The notes under the pieces were generated by a model. The model was not told where the DNA came from. It did not search any database and worked only from the letters and a program-made list of their open reading frames with translations. A DNA stretch of 64,000 nt. Origin: Pseudomonadaceae bacterium (GTDB lineage: Bacteria > Pseudomonadota > Gammaproteobacteria > Pseudomonadales > Pseudomonadaceae). The DNA lies in contig JAUVZY010000008.1 of NCBI GenBank assembly GCA_030602315.1, positions 49,814-113,813 on the forward strand, given 5' to 3'. This document shows positions 43,401 through 50,767 of this stretch, piece by piece. Numbering within the stretch: position 1 is the stretch's first letter; the number at the start of each line of letters is the position of its first letter. A program made the translations under genes and the position numbers.

Positions 43401-43910
43401 CTCGGCGGGAAAGCTCGCCTCGAACAGCGCGGTGAAAACGAAGGTGCCGGCCAGGATGGCGATGATCGACACCGCCTGCACCCGCCCGTTGGCCTCGGCC
43501 AGATGCGCCTGGCCGAACAGCCGCTTGATGTAGCCGTACTTGGCCGGTGAGTAGAACGCCGACTGCACGGCGAGCAGCAGCGTCATGGCAAACGCCAGCC
43601 AGAACCAGCCGGCGTGATAGGCGGCGACGATGCAAAGCGAAATGCCCACCGCGGCCCAGGCCGCCAGGCGCATGACCTTCACCTTGGAGAAGCGGTCGGC
43701 GACATGCCCCGAGGGGCTGAACATGAAGATGAACGGCAGCAGGATCAGTCCGTTGACCAGCGCCGTGAGCATCACCTGGGTGGGGCCGTCGTACACCTTG
43801 AACAGGGTGTTCTGGATCACCACCTTGTGCCCGAGATCGACGAACGCATTGAGGAACATCGCGACCAGATAGGCCCAGGCACCCGGCGTGCGCAGCAGTT
43901 TGTTGTCCAT
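40443..43910 (-). CDS. Fused lysophospholipid transporter / acyltransferase / acyl-ACP synthetase
   Basis: 1155 residues in three parts. About 1-420 is an MFS transporter like LplT with about 12 membrane helices. About 430-640 is a PlsC-type acyltransferase with the HX4D motif in GNHISWVDW and the EGAISRTG motif. The rest is an AMP-binding acyl-ACP synthetase with SSGSEGVPKGVMLSHRN and YVTGDKGRLDEDGFL. In E. coli these are two proteins, LplT and Aas, which import and re-acylate lysophosphatidylethanolamine. The fusion places the whole repair route in one chain. ATG at 43910 (MDNKLLRTPG) gives a standard MFS start. Confidence 0.88.
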   Translation of the reverse strand: MDNKLLRTPGAWAYLVAMFLNAFVDLGHKVVIQNTLFKVYDGPTQVMLTALVNGLILLPFIFMFSPSGHVADRFSKVKVMRLAAWAAVGISLCIVAAYHAGWFWLAFAMTLLLAVQSAFYSPAKYGYIKRLFGQAHLAEANGRVQAVSIIAILAGTFVFTALFEASFPAEHGGPGSILQAIAPLGWLLVVASAFELALLYRLPDRDEPRALPPFDWQRYLRGQLAANNLKAIAQRRVIRQSIIGLAMFWSVGQVLLAAFPAYAKESLEVTNTLVVQGILAASGIGIALGSALASRWSQNRIETGLIPLGALGIAVGLWLLPSMDTALAHALNFVFIGTMGGLFIVPLNALIQFHAREEELGTVLAGNNWVQNVSMLSFLALTAGFALAGLESLYLLLMIAAVAVLGGLYTVLQLPQSLVRFGLGLLMRQRYRVRVHGLEHLPAQGGVLLLGNHISWVDWAMVQIACPRPVRFVMLASIYNRPLLKPFLKALGCIPIQQGSGAGSSLERVAELLNAGEVVCLFPEGAISRTGQLGEFRKGYERACEKVGADVLIIPFYLRGLWGSQFSRSSSKLKELRGSPLHRSVILAFGRPLPKDTPADVLKRRIFDQAARSWQHYVDELPTLADAWVEAVKRRPGELAIADGLGKPLNAAQALAGSLAMARRFAQCRESTLGLLLPTSNAGVLANMAVLLAGKTLVNLNYTASQEALRSAIEQAGIRTVYSSRRFVEKLEQRGLALDEVLVGCEVIYLEDLRATFSKAELPALWLAVRLLPAWLLKALFSRAHDAGAIAAILFSSGSEGVPKGVMLSHRNLMANLKQTSDVLNTEHDDVVMASLPLFHAFGLTVTQFLPLIEGLPLVCQADPTDVVGIAKAVATHRATIMCGTSTFLRLFVRNKKVHPLMLDSLRVVVAGAEKLSDEVRDSFKLKFNKEIYEGYGATETAPVACVNLPDALDVAYLQVQRGGKPGTVGMPLPGSSLKIVDPDTFEELPSGVEGMILIGGPQVMQGYLGQPEKTAAAIRELDGERWYVTGDKGRLDEDGFLTIVDRYSRFAKIGGEMVSLGSVERAISQAIADPEVEVMAVNLPDEKKGERIVVLHEAPLAVDEIKRRMLEAGCNPLMVPGDWLQVEALPKLGSGKADVASAKALAAAGALLTS

Positions 43911-43969
43911 AACAGCTCTCGAAAGGGGGTTGCGTCGCGCAGACTGCCCCCCGCCGAGGCTTTTCGCAA

Positions 43970-45283
43970 CTACTCGGCCGGTTCGGCGACCGCGCTCTGG
44001 CGCAGCCACAACAGCGGCAGCCCGGCCAGCAGCACCAGCAGCCCGAGCCAGGCGCCACTGCCGGCGTACAACGCGCTGGACCAGAACAGCCCCAGGCAAC
44101 TGGCGGCGAACACCAGCGGCAGCCAGGGATACAGCGGCACCCGAAACGGCCGCGCCCGCCCCGGATGACGGCGGCGCAGGCGCACCAAAGACAGCGCGGT
44201 GAGCGCCATGAACAGCCAGAACACCGGCGCGGTATAGGCCACCATGGTTTCCACGCCGTTGCCGGTGGTGCTGCCAAACAGCACCAGCAGCAGGGTGATC
44301 AGCCCCTGCAGCGCCAGCGCCGGACCGGGGGTCTGCCCGCGCGCGTCCCAGCGGCCGAGCACTGCCAGGCGCGGCACATCCTGGCCGAGGGCGTAATACA
44401 GGCGCCCGCCGGTCAGCACCGTGGCGTTGAGCGTCGACAGCGCCGCGCAGCAGATCAAAAGGGAAAACAGCGCCGCCGCCGACGGCCCGGCGACCCGCGC
44501 CATCAGCTCGGCGCCCACCGCCTGCGAGGCACGCAGCCCGGCCAGGCCGAACACCTCCAGCAGCACCCAGTTGGCCAGCACGTACAGCGCCGTGATCAGC
44601 AGCGCACCGAGCACCAGCACGCGCACCACGTCGCGGGTCGGGTCACGCAGCTCGCCGGAGAGATACGCCGCCTCGTTCCAGCCGCCGTAGGTGAGCAGCA
44701 CGAAGACCATGCCCATCGCCAGCGTCGCCGGCGCCACCCCCACCGGCGCCTCGGCCGCCGCGGGCACCGGCACGGCGCTGAACAGCCCGGCCAGCAGCAT
44801 GCACAGCAGCGCCAGCAGGGTCATCCCGCTCAGCCAGCGCTGGGTCTGCCCCGACTCGCGGGTGCCGAGCATGTTCAGCGCGGTGAACACGCCCACCGCC
44901 AGTGCGCCGTGCCAGGCCGGGCCGTGCGCTCCCAGCGGCAGCAGGCGCTGGGCATACTCGCCGTAGATGAACGCCACCGTGGCGATGGCGCCGGTCTGGA
45001 TCACCGTGCCGCGCGCCCAGGCGAACAGCAGCGCGATCCGCGCGCCCCAGCCCTGGCGCAGGTAATGGTATTCGCCGCCGTGATGCGGATAGCTGGCGCC
45101 CAGTTCGGCGTAGCACAGCGCGCCGACCAGCATCAGCGCGCCGCCGGCCACCCACAGCAGCAGGTACCAGAAGGCGCTGCCGGCATGCTGGGCCACCAGC
45201 GGCGGGAAGCCGAAGATGCCGACGCCCACCACCACGCCGACCAGCACGGCCACCCCATCGACCACCGACAAGCCATGGCGCAT
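43970..45283 (-). CDS. APC superfamily amino acid permease
   Basis: 437 residues, about 12 hydrophobic segments. The first helix carries the unwound GVGIFGFPPL motif typical of amino acid/polyamine/organocation permeases, followed by AELGASYPHHGGEYHYLRQGWG. The middle has the TYGGWNEAAYLSGEL motif of APC members. Substrate cannot be assigned. It lies 14 bases after the methyltransferase gene and 59 bases before the acyltransferase fusion, so the three are likely one operon. Confidence 0.85.
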   Translation of the reverse strand: MRHGLSVVDGVAVLVGVVVGVGIFGFPPLVAQHAGSAFWYLLLWVAGGALMLVGALCYAELGASYPHHGGEYHYLRQGWGARIALLFAWARGTVIQTGAIATVAFIYGEYAQRLLPLGAHGPAWHGALAVGVFTALNMLGTRESGQTQRWLSGMTLLALLCMLLAGLFSAVPVPAAAEAPVGVAPATLAMGMVFVLLTYGGWNEAAYLSGELRDPTRDVVRVLVLGALLITALYVLANWVLLEVFGLAGLRASQAVGAELMARVAGPSAAALFSLLICCAALSTLNATVLTGGRLYYALGQDVPRLAVLGRWDARGQTPGPALALQGLITLLLVLFGSTTGNGVETMVAYTAPVFWLFMALTALSLVRLRRRHPGRARPFRVPLYPWLPLVFAASCLGLFWSSALYAGSGAWLGLLVLLAGLPLLWLRQSAVAEPAE

Positions 45284-45297
45284 GCGCGCGGCCCTCC

Positions 45298-46095
45298 TCA
45301 GAGCCGCCGGGCGCTCCAGCCGCCGACCGCCCCCTCGCCGCCCAGCCCCTCGATGCGGTCACCGTCGACGCGGCCGACATAGCGCTCGCCGCCCATGTCC
45401 AGGGTCAGTTGTGCGCCGTTCAGCCGGCCGGCCAGCGGCGCCGAGTAGGGGCCGTCCTGCACGCTGCCGTCGATCATCTGAAAGCGCTGGCGCAGCTGCA
45501 CGGTGAAGCGCTCGCCCTGGCCGTTCTGCACCTCCCACTGGCCGTCCACGCGGGCCGGCACGATCCACAGATAGATGTAGCTGCCCTGCACCATCTCACT
45601 GTGGTCGGCCTCCCAGTCATCCATGGTGAAGGCGTGCGAGACCACCCGGGTGCCCGGCGCCATGCGCTCGAGGATCACCGGGCGCAGGCGCAGGTTGACC
45701 CGCGGCAAGAGGTACATGGTCAGCACGCTGGCGCTGGAGATGTCCTGCTCGAACAGATCGCCCTCGACGAAGCGCACCCGGTCGGTGAGCCCGGCCATCT
45801 CGGCATTCTGCTCGGCCTCGGCGATGCGCTGGGGATTGAGATCGATGCCCAGCGCCTCGCGGGCACGGAAGTCGCGTACCGCGGCGATCGGAATGCGCCC
45901 GTCGCCCGAACCCAGGTCGATCACATAGTCCTCGGGGCCCACCTCGGCTATCTGCAGCATGCGCAGGACCACCGCCTCGGGCGTCGGCACGTAGGGCACG
46001 TCCAGCCGCGGCGGCAGGGTCTGCGCAGCGATCGAGAGACTGGTGACGGCCAGGATCAGAACGGACAGCGCATGGGGCAGGCGCAGGGCGGGCAT
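45298..46095 (-). CDS. Class I SAM-dependent methyltransferase with N-terminal signal peptide
   Basis: 265 residues. Residues 1-25 look like a Sec signal (basic N-terminus, SVLILAVTSLSIAA core), yet the next domain is a SAM-methyltransferase with motif I VIDLGSGDGRIPI at about 58-70 and the acidic GIDLNPQR strand. The last 100 residues form a separate beta-rich region (WEVQNGQGERFTVQLRQRF). An exported SAM enzyme is unexpected because SAM is cytoplasmic; the segment may instead anchor it. ATG at 46095 is favoured because GAGG lies 7 bases upstream; the ATG two codons earlier is too close to it. Confidence 0.78.
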   Translation of the reverse strand: MPALRLPHALSVLILAVTSLSIAAQTLPPRLDVPYVPTPEAVVLRMLQIAEVGPEDYVIDLGSGDGRIPIAAVRDFRAREALGIDLNPQRIAEAEQNAEMAGLTDRVRFVEGDLFEQDISSASVLTMYLLPRVNLRLRPVILERMAPGTRVVSHAFTMDDWEADHSEMVQGSYIYLWIVPARVDGQWEVQNGQGERFTVQLRQRFQMIDGSVQDGPYSAPLAGRLNGAQLTLDMGGERYVGRVDGDRIEGLGGEGAVGGWSARRL

Positions 46096-46321
46096 GGGCA
46101 TTCCTCGACAAGTTGGCGGACCTGCTGAACCGGACCCGCAGGCCCGGGCAAGGTTCGCGCCACTCGGCAGTTCGTCGCCCGGCCGCTGCGAAAGCGCCCG
46201 CCATGCGATCCAAGCTGTACATGGCGCCGCGCACGATGCCGCCGTTTTGCCAGTATGGTTGAGCGAAACGCAGGGTTTTGCGCTACGCTCAGCCGCTTCC
46301 ACCTATCGCCTGAGGACCACC

Positions 46322-46867
46322 ATGAGCCAGAACCTCTTTGAAATCCCGCTGAAGACCATCAAGGGCGAGCCCACCACCCTCGAGCAATACAAGGGCAAGG
46401 TCCTGCTGGTGGTGAACGTGGCGTCCAAGTGCGGCCTGACCAAGCAGTACGAAGGCCTGGAGAAGCTCTACGAGACCATGCGCGGCCAGGGTCTGGAGAT
46501 CCTCGGCTTTCCCGCCAACAACTTCCTCGGCCAGGAGCCGGGCAGCGAGGAAGAGATCGAGCAGTTCTGCAGCAGCACCTACAACGTGCAGTTCCCGCTG
46601 TTCTCCAAGATCTCGGTGGTCGGCGAAGACAAGCACCCGCTCTACCAGGCGCTCACCGAAGCCCAGCCGCACGCCACCGGCGAAGGCCCGATGCGCGAGC
46701 GCCTGGCCAGCAAGAACATCCCGACCAATCCGATCCCGGAAGTGCAGTGGAACTTCGAGAAGTTCCTGATCAGCCGCGACGGCCAGGTGGTCGGCCGCTT
46801 CGCCCCGGATGTCGGCCCGGACCAGGAGTGCCTGGTGCGCGCCATCGAGGAAGAGCTGGAGAAGTGA
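46322..46867 (+). CDS. Glutathione peroxidase (Cys-type)
   Basis: 181 residues of the BtuE/GPx family. The peroxidatic Cys37 lies in NVASKCGLT, with the partner Gln in NNFLGQEPG and Trp in VQWNFEKF, and it is a cysteine and not a selenocysteine enzyme. It should reduce hydroperoxides using glutathione or thioredoxin. GAGG precedes the ATG at 46322. It is divergent from the methyltransferase; the 226-base gap between them should hold both promoters, but I cannot place them with confidence. Confidence 0.9.
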   Translation: MSQNLFEIPLKTIKGEPTTLEQYKGKVLLVVNVASKCGLTKQYEGLEKLYETMRGQGLEILGFPANNFLGQEPGSEEEIEQFCSSTYNVQFPLFSKISVVGEDKHPLYQALTEAQPHATGEGPMRERLASKNIPTNPIPEVQWNFEKFLISRDGQVVGRFAPDVGPDQECLVRAIEEELEK

Positions 46868-46875
46868 TGCCTGTC

Positions 46876-46900
46876 GCGGGCCGGCGCGCTGCCGGCCCGC
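46876..46900. terminator. GC-rich hairpin between convergent genes
   Basis: Perfect arms GCGGGCCGGC and GCCGGCCCGC around a 5-base loop lie in the 39-base gap between the peroxidase and oxaloacetate decarboxylase genes. No T-run accompanies it, so termination strength is uncertain. Confidence 0.55.
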
Positions 46901-46906
46901 CGCCGG

Positions 46907-47773
46907 TCACTCCTTGACCTGCATGAACTCCTCGCCCCACTCCACGTATTCCTCGGCGGTGGAGTACTTGATCGCCAGCTCCGAGGCATTCAGCCCGCAC
47001 GACTCGATGCCGCGCTGCTCGCGCAGGCAGTCGTAGGTCGCCTTGATCGCCGCGAAGTAGGCGGCATGCCCGTTGACCACGATGCGCACGCCCAGATCGG
47101 CCAGCCGCGCGTTGTCGCGCAGCTTCGGATTGCCGTAGGTCACCAGCATCAGCGGCAGCGACAGCGGCGCGGCGATGCGTTCGAGGTGGTCGAAATCCTC
47201 CACCCCCACCAGACAGATGCCGTCGGCGCCAGCGTGCTGATAGGCCAGCGCACGCTCGATCACCTCGGCCACCGGGATCACCTTGGCGTTGGTCCGGCCG
47301 ATGATCGCCAGCGAGGTGTCGATGCGCGCCTCCAATGCCGCGCGGATCTTGCCGGCGGCCTCGTCGATGCCGATCAGGTCGGTAGACTTGCAGCCGAACT
47401 TGGCCGGCAGCAGGGTGTCCTCGATGGTCAGCGCGGCGACCCCGGCGCGCTCGAGCTCCACCACCGTGCGCATCACGTTCAGCGCGTTGCCATAGCCGTG
47501 GTCGGCGTCGGCGATCACCGGCAGGCGCGACACCCGGCCGATGCGGCTGGCCTGCTCGGCGAACTCGGACAGGGTGATCAGCGCCACGTCCGGCGCGGCC
47601 AGCACCTGCAGCGAAGCCACCGAGCCGCCGAGGATGCCGACCTCGAAGCCCAGGTCGGCGGCCATGCGCGCCGACATCGGGTCGAATACCGAAGCGGTGT
47701 GATAGCAGTGGCCGGAAGCCAACAGTTTGCGGAACTGGTTGCGCAGGCTGTGATGGGAAAATCGCTTGTGCAT
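46907..47773 (-). CDS. Oxaloacetate decarboxylase, isocitrate lyase/PEP mutase family
   Basis: 288 residues closely resembling, from memory, PA4872 of P. aeruginosa, which was shown to decarboxylate oxaloacetate. The TIM-barrel signature includes [32 protein letters not shown], the metal-binding [13 protein letters not shown] and [15 protein letters not shown] at 47773 (MHKRFSHH) is chosen to match that N-terminus; an upstream start at 47797 is possible. It is a single gene, divergent from the GNAT gene across a 208-base gap. Confidence 0.88.
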   Translation of the reverse strand: MHKRFSHHSLRNQFRKLLASGHCYHTASVFDPMSARMAADLGFEVGILGGSVASLQVLAAPDVALITLSEFAEQASRIGRVSRLPVIADADHGYGNALNVMRTVVELERAGVAALTIEDTLLPAKFGCKSTDLIGIDEAAGKIRAALEARIDTSLAIIGRTNAKVIPVAEVIERALAYQHAGADGICLVGVEDFDHLERIAAPLSLPLMLVTYGNPKLRDNARLADLGVRIVVNGHAAYFAAIKATYDCLREQRGIESCGLNASELAIKYSTAEEYVEWGEEFMQVKE

Positions 47774-47981
47774 GGGAATCCACCGAGAAGGGCGCAAGAC
47801 GCGGCATGAACGCCAGGGGCCGCAGAAGCCACACGGCGCCGACCAGCCAATCGAGGAAAAGATCTCTCATCATACGCCGGCCATCCGCCAAGGGGGGCGC
47901 GCTAGAGCGATTACCGCACGGCTTCTGCCGGTCTGGCGCTGACTGCCTTATGATTGCCTCTTTTTTCGAGACACTCCGGCT

Positions 47982-48482
47982 ATGCAATCCCTGCGCCCGA
48001 TGCGCGAAGGCGACATCGACGCGGTGCTGGAAATCCAGCAGCACTGTTACCCCCAAGCCCTCCTGGAAACCGAAGCGGTGATCCGCGCCCGGCTGGCGGC
48101 GCATCCCGAGTTCGCCTGGGTTGCCGAAGATGCCGAGGGCGTCTGCGCCTACCTGTTCGCCTACCCCTCGCAGCTCGGCAAGGTCACCCCGCTGGATGCC
48201 GAATTCCCCGCCGTAGAGGCCGCCGACTGCCTGTACCTGCACGATCTGGCGGTGCATCCGCGCGCCGCCGGGCGCGGCCTGGGGCCGGCGCTGGTGCGCC
48301 ACAAGCTGGCGCTGGGCAAGGCGCGCCAGCTGCGCCACAGCGCGCTGGTGTCGGTACAGGCGTCGGAAGCCTTCTGGGCGCGGCAGGGCTTTACCCCGCG
48401 CGAGGCGCTGACCGACGAGCAGCGCGAGCACCTGGCCAGCTATCGCGTGGCGGCCACCTACATGACCCGACCGCTGCACTGA
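47982..48482 (+). CDS. GNAT family N-acetyltransferase
   Basis: 166-residue single-domain acetyltransferase. Motif A, the acetyl-CoA pyrophosphate loop, is HDLAVHPRAAGRGLGPALV with the expected RGxG-type glycines. The substrate is unknown. The ribosome-binding site before the ATG at 47982 is weak. It converges with the DUF202 pair. Confidence 0.85.
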   Translation: MQSLRPMREGDIDAVLEIQQHCYPQALLETEAVIRARLAAHPEFAWVAEDAEGVCAYLFAYPSQLGKVTPLDAEFPAVEAADCLYLHDLAVHPRAAGRGLGPALVRHKLALGKARQLRHSALVSVQASEAFWARQGFTPREALTDEQREHLASYRVAATYMTRPLH

Positions 48483-48511
48483 TCCGCCAAACGCTGGCGG
48501 ATTTCCGCCCG

Positions 48512-48838
48512 TCAGCTCAGCCAGAGCACGCAGTAGATCCCCAGCAGCGCCAGCACGCCGACAGTGGCCGACAGCGAAAGCACCGCGGTCAGCTCCAGCT
48601 GCACGCCCTGCTGGTCGATCGCCCGCGCGCTGCGCCGGTAGCGCCGGCCCTGGGTGAGCCAGATCGCCAGTGCCGCCAGCAGCGCCAGCACCACCAGGCC
48701 GATGACGAACGTGCCGTGGTAGGGATACCAGCGCAGGAACAGGCAGCTGGTGACCACCAGCAGCAGCATGGTGCGCCCCCAGGCCAGCGCCGTGCGCTCG
48801 GGCTGCAGGCCGGCGTCTTCGTGCAGCGGCGCACTCAT
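48512..48838 (-). CDS. DUF202 membrane protein (YidG-like)
   Basis: 108 residues with three membrane segments and the DUF202 hallmark near the start, ERTALAWGRTMLLL. The first residues, MSAPLHEDAG, are cytoplasmic. Its ATG overlaps the stop of the upstream DUF202 gene by 4 bases. E. coli carries a comparable adjacent pair, yidG and yidH. Function is unknown. Confidence 0.8.
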   Translation of the reverse strand: MSAPLHEDAGLQPERTALAWGRTMLLLVVTSCLFLRWYPYHGTFVIGLVVLALLAALAIWLTQGRRYRRSARAIDQQGVQLELTAVLSLSATVGVLALLGIYCVLWLS

Positions 48839-49224
48839 CCGCCGGCGCGCCAGAGCAGCACGCCGGTCAGCAGCAACACCACCAGGGTGCCGCCGATGGC
48901 CAAGAGCGGCACCAGAAGCGGAAACGGCAGCGGTCGCGCCTGGCGCATCGCCCGCTCCACGCGCAGCCAGCGCAACCCGGCGGTGGCGCTGACCAGCAGG
49001 GCGAGCAGCAGCAGCGCCACGGCGATCAGCGAGCGCACCGGCGCAACGAACAGCTCGCCGGTGAAGGCTTCCACCGCCACCCCGCCGGCCACCAGCGCCA
49101 GCGCCGTGCGGATCCAGGCGAGGAAGGTGCGCTCGTTGGCCAGCGAGAAGCGCGGGTCCGGCTCCTGACCGCCGCCCAAAAGGCGCAGGCGCAGCGAGCG
49201 GTCCTGTTCGGTTGGCCCGGCCAT
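48835..49224 (-). CDS. DUF202 membrane protein (YidH-like)
   Basis: 129 residues. After a charged cytoplasmic segment the DUF202 motif LANERTFLAWIRTALALVAGG appears in two adjoining parts, and three hydrophobic helices follow, the last being LLVPLLAIGGTLVVLLLTGV. The ATG at 49224 shares one base with the stop of amn (TGATG), so translation is coupled to the nucleosidase. Function unknown. Confidence 0.82.
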   Translation of the reverse strand: MAGPTEQDRSLRLRLLGGGQEPDPRFSLANERTFLAWIRTALALVAGGVAVEAFTGELFVAPVRSLIAVALLLLALLVSATAGLRWLRVERAMRQARPLPFPLLVPLLAIGGTLVVLLLTGVLLWRAGG

Positions 49225-50696
49225 CAGCGGAACGGCGGTTCGTCGAAGCTGCGCAGCTTGCGCGAATGCAGCGTGTCGAGCTGGCTGCGCAGAAGCTCCA
49301 GCGCGGCGATGCCGATCTTCAGGTGCTGGCTGACCGCCCGCTCGTAGAAGGCATTGGCCGAGCCGGGCAGCTTGATCTCGCTGTGCAGCGGCTTGTCCGA
49401 CACGCACAGCAGCGTGCCGTAGGGCACCCGCAGGCGGTAACCCTGGGCGGCGATGGTGCCGCTTTCCATGTCCACCGCCACCGCGCGCGAGAGGTTGATC
49501 AGCGGGCGTTCCTGGGCCCAGCGCAGCTCCCAGTTGCGGTCGTCGTAGGTCAGCACGGTGCCAGTGCGCAGGCGCCGCTTGAGCGCCTCGCCGCGGTCGC
49601 CGGTGACGCTGGCGGCGGCTTCCTGCAACGCCTGCTGCACTTCGGCCAGCGCCGGCAGCGGAATGTGCGGCGGCAGCACCCGGTCGAGGATGCCATCGCG
49701 GCGCATGTAGGCGTGGGCCAGCACGTAGTCGCCGATGGTCTGCGACTGACGCAGGCCGCCGCAGTGGCCGATCATCAGCCAGCAGTGCGGACGCAGCACG
49801 GCCAGGTGGTCGGTGATGTTCTTGGCATTGGACGGGCCGACGCCGATGTTGATCAGGGTGACACCGTGGCCGTCGGCGGCGATCAGGTGATAGGCCGGCA
49901 TCTGGTAGCGGTGCCAGATCACCCCGTCGATGATCGTCTGGGCCTGCTCCTCGCTCATCTGGCGGGTGATGGTGACGTTGCCCGGCAGCACCATGCGCAC
50001 GAAGCGGCCGTCGGCATGCAGCTGCTCGAGGCCGTGGCGGACGAACTGGTCGACATAGCGGTGGTAGTTGGTCAGCAGGATCCACGGCTGCACGTGGCGC
50101 CAGTCGCTGCCGGTGTAATGCACCAGCCGGCGCAGCGAGAAGTCCACCCGCGCCGCGTCGAACAGCGCCAGCGGCATCGGATCGGCATGTTCCCAGTCGT
50201 ACAGCCCGTCGGCCACGTCATCGCTGGCCAAGGCCAGGTCGGTGCTGGGGAACACCCGCGCCAGTTCGGCGGCGGTCACCCCGCTGCCGGCCAGCTCGTC
50301 GCCCTGCTCCACCACATAGGGGTAGGGGATGTAACGGTCGCTGACACCCACCTCCAGCTTGACGTTGAAGTCGGCCAGCAGCGGACGCAGCTGATCGAGC
50401 AGGTAACCGCGAAACGCCTCGGGATGGGTGACGGTGACGCTGTAGGTGCCGGGGGTCTGCACCTTGGCGTAGGCGCGGGTCGAGGCCGGCACTTCGCCGT
50501 GGCACTCGTAGGTCAGGCGCAGCGCCGGGTAGCGGAACTGGCTGGTTTCGATGGCATCGGGCTCGCTGCGCGTCTTGAGATAGCGCTTGAGTGACTGGCT
50601 GAGCGCGGAGGTGGCATGGCGATGCAGTTCGGCAAGACGGTCCACCGCTTCTTCGGCGGAGTGGACGCGGACGAAGGCGTCGGAAACGTTGGGCAC
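49224..50696 (-). CDS. amn: AMP nucleosidase
   Basis: 490 residues, close to the E. coli length of 484. It hydrolyses AMP to adenine and ribose 5-phosphate. The N-terminal regulatory domain contains YAKVQTPGTYSVTVTHP; the C-terminal phosphorylase-like catalytic domain has INIGVGPSNAKNITDHLAVLRP broken around the phosphate site, IGHCGGLR and AVDMESGTIAAQGYR. It is first in a coupled unit with two DUF202 genes. Confidence 0.93.
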   Translation of the reverse strand: MPNVSDAFVRVHSAEEAVDRLAELHRHATSALSQSLKRYLKTRSEPDAIETSQFRYPALRLTYECHGEVPASTRAYAKVQTPGTYSVTVTHPEAFRGYLLDQLRPLLADFNVKLEVGVSDRYIPYPYVVEQGDELAGSGVTAAELARVFPSTDLALASDDVADGLYDWEHADPMPLALFDAARVDFSLRRLVHYTGSDWRHVQPWILLTNYHRYVDQFVRHGLEQLHADGRFVRMVLPGNVTITRQMSEEQAQTIIDGVIWHRYQMPAYHLIAADGHGVTLINIGVGPSNAKNITDHLAVLRPHCWLMIGHCGGLRQSQTIGDYVLAHAYMRRDGILDRVLPPHIPLPALAEVQQALQEAAASVTGDRGEALKRRLRTGTVLTYDDRNWELRWAQERPLINLSRAVAVDMESGTIAAQGYRLRVPYGTLLCVSDKPLHSEIKLPGSANAFYERAVSQHLKIGIAALELLRSQLDTLHSRKLRSFDEPPFR

Positions 50697-50767
50697 GCGG
50701 CAGGTTCCTTCTAGGGTTTGGCCTTATCTTGCCCGCATTGGCGGGCGGGTATCCATCGCACAGCGCG

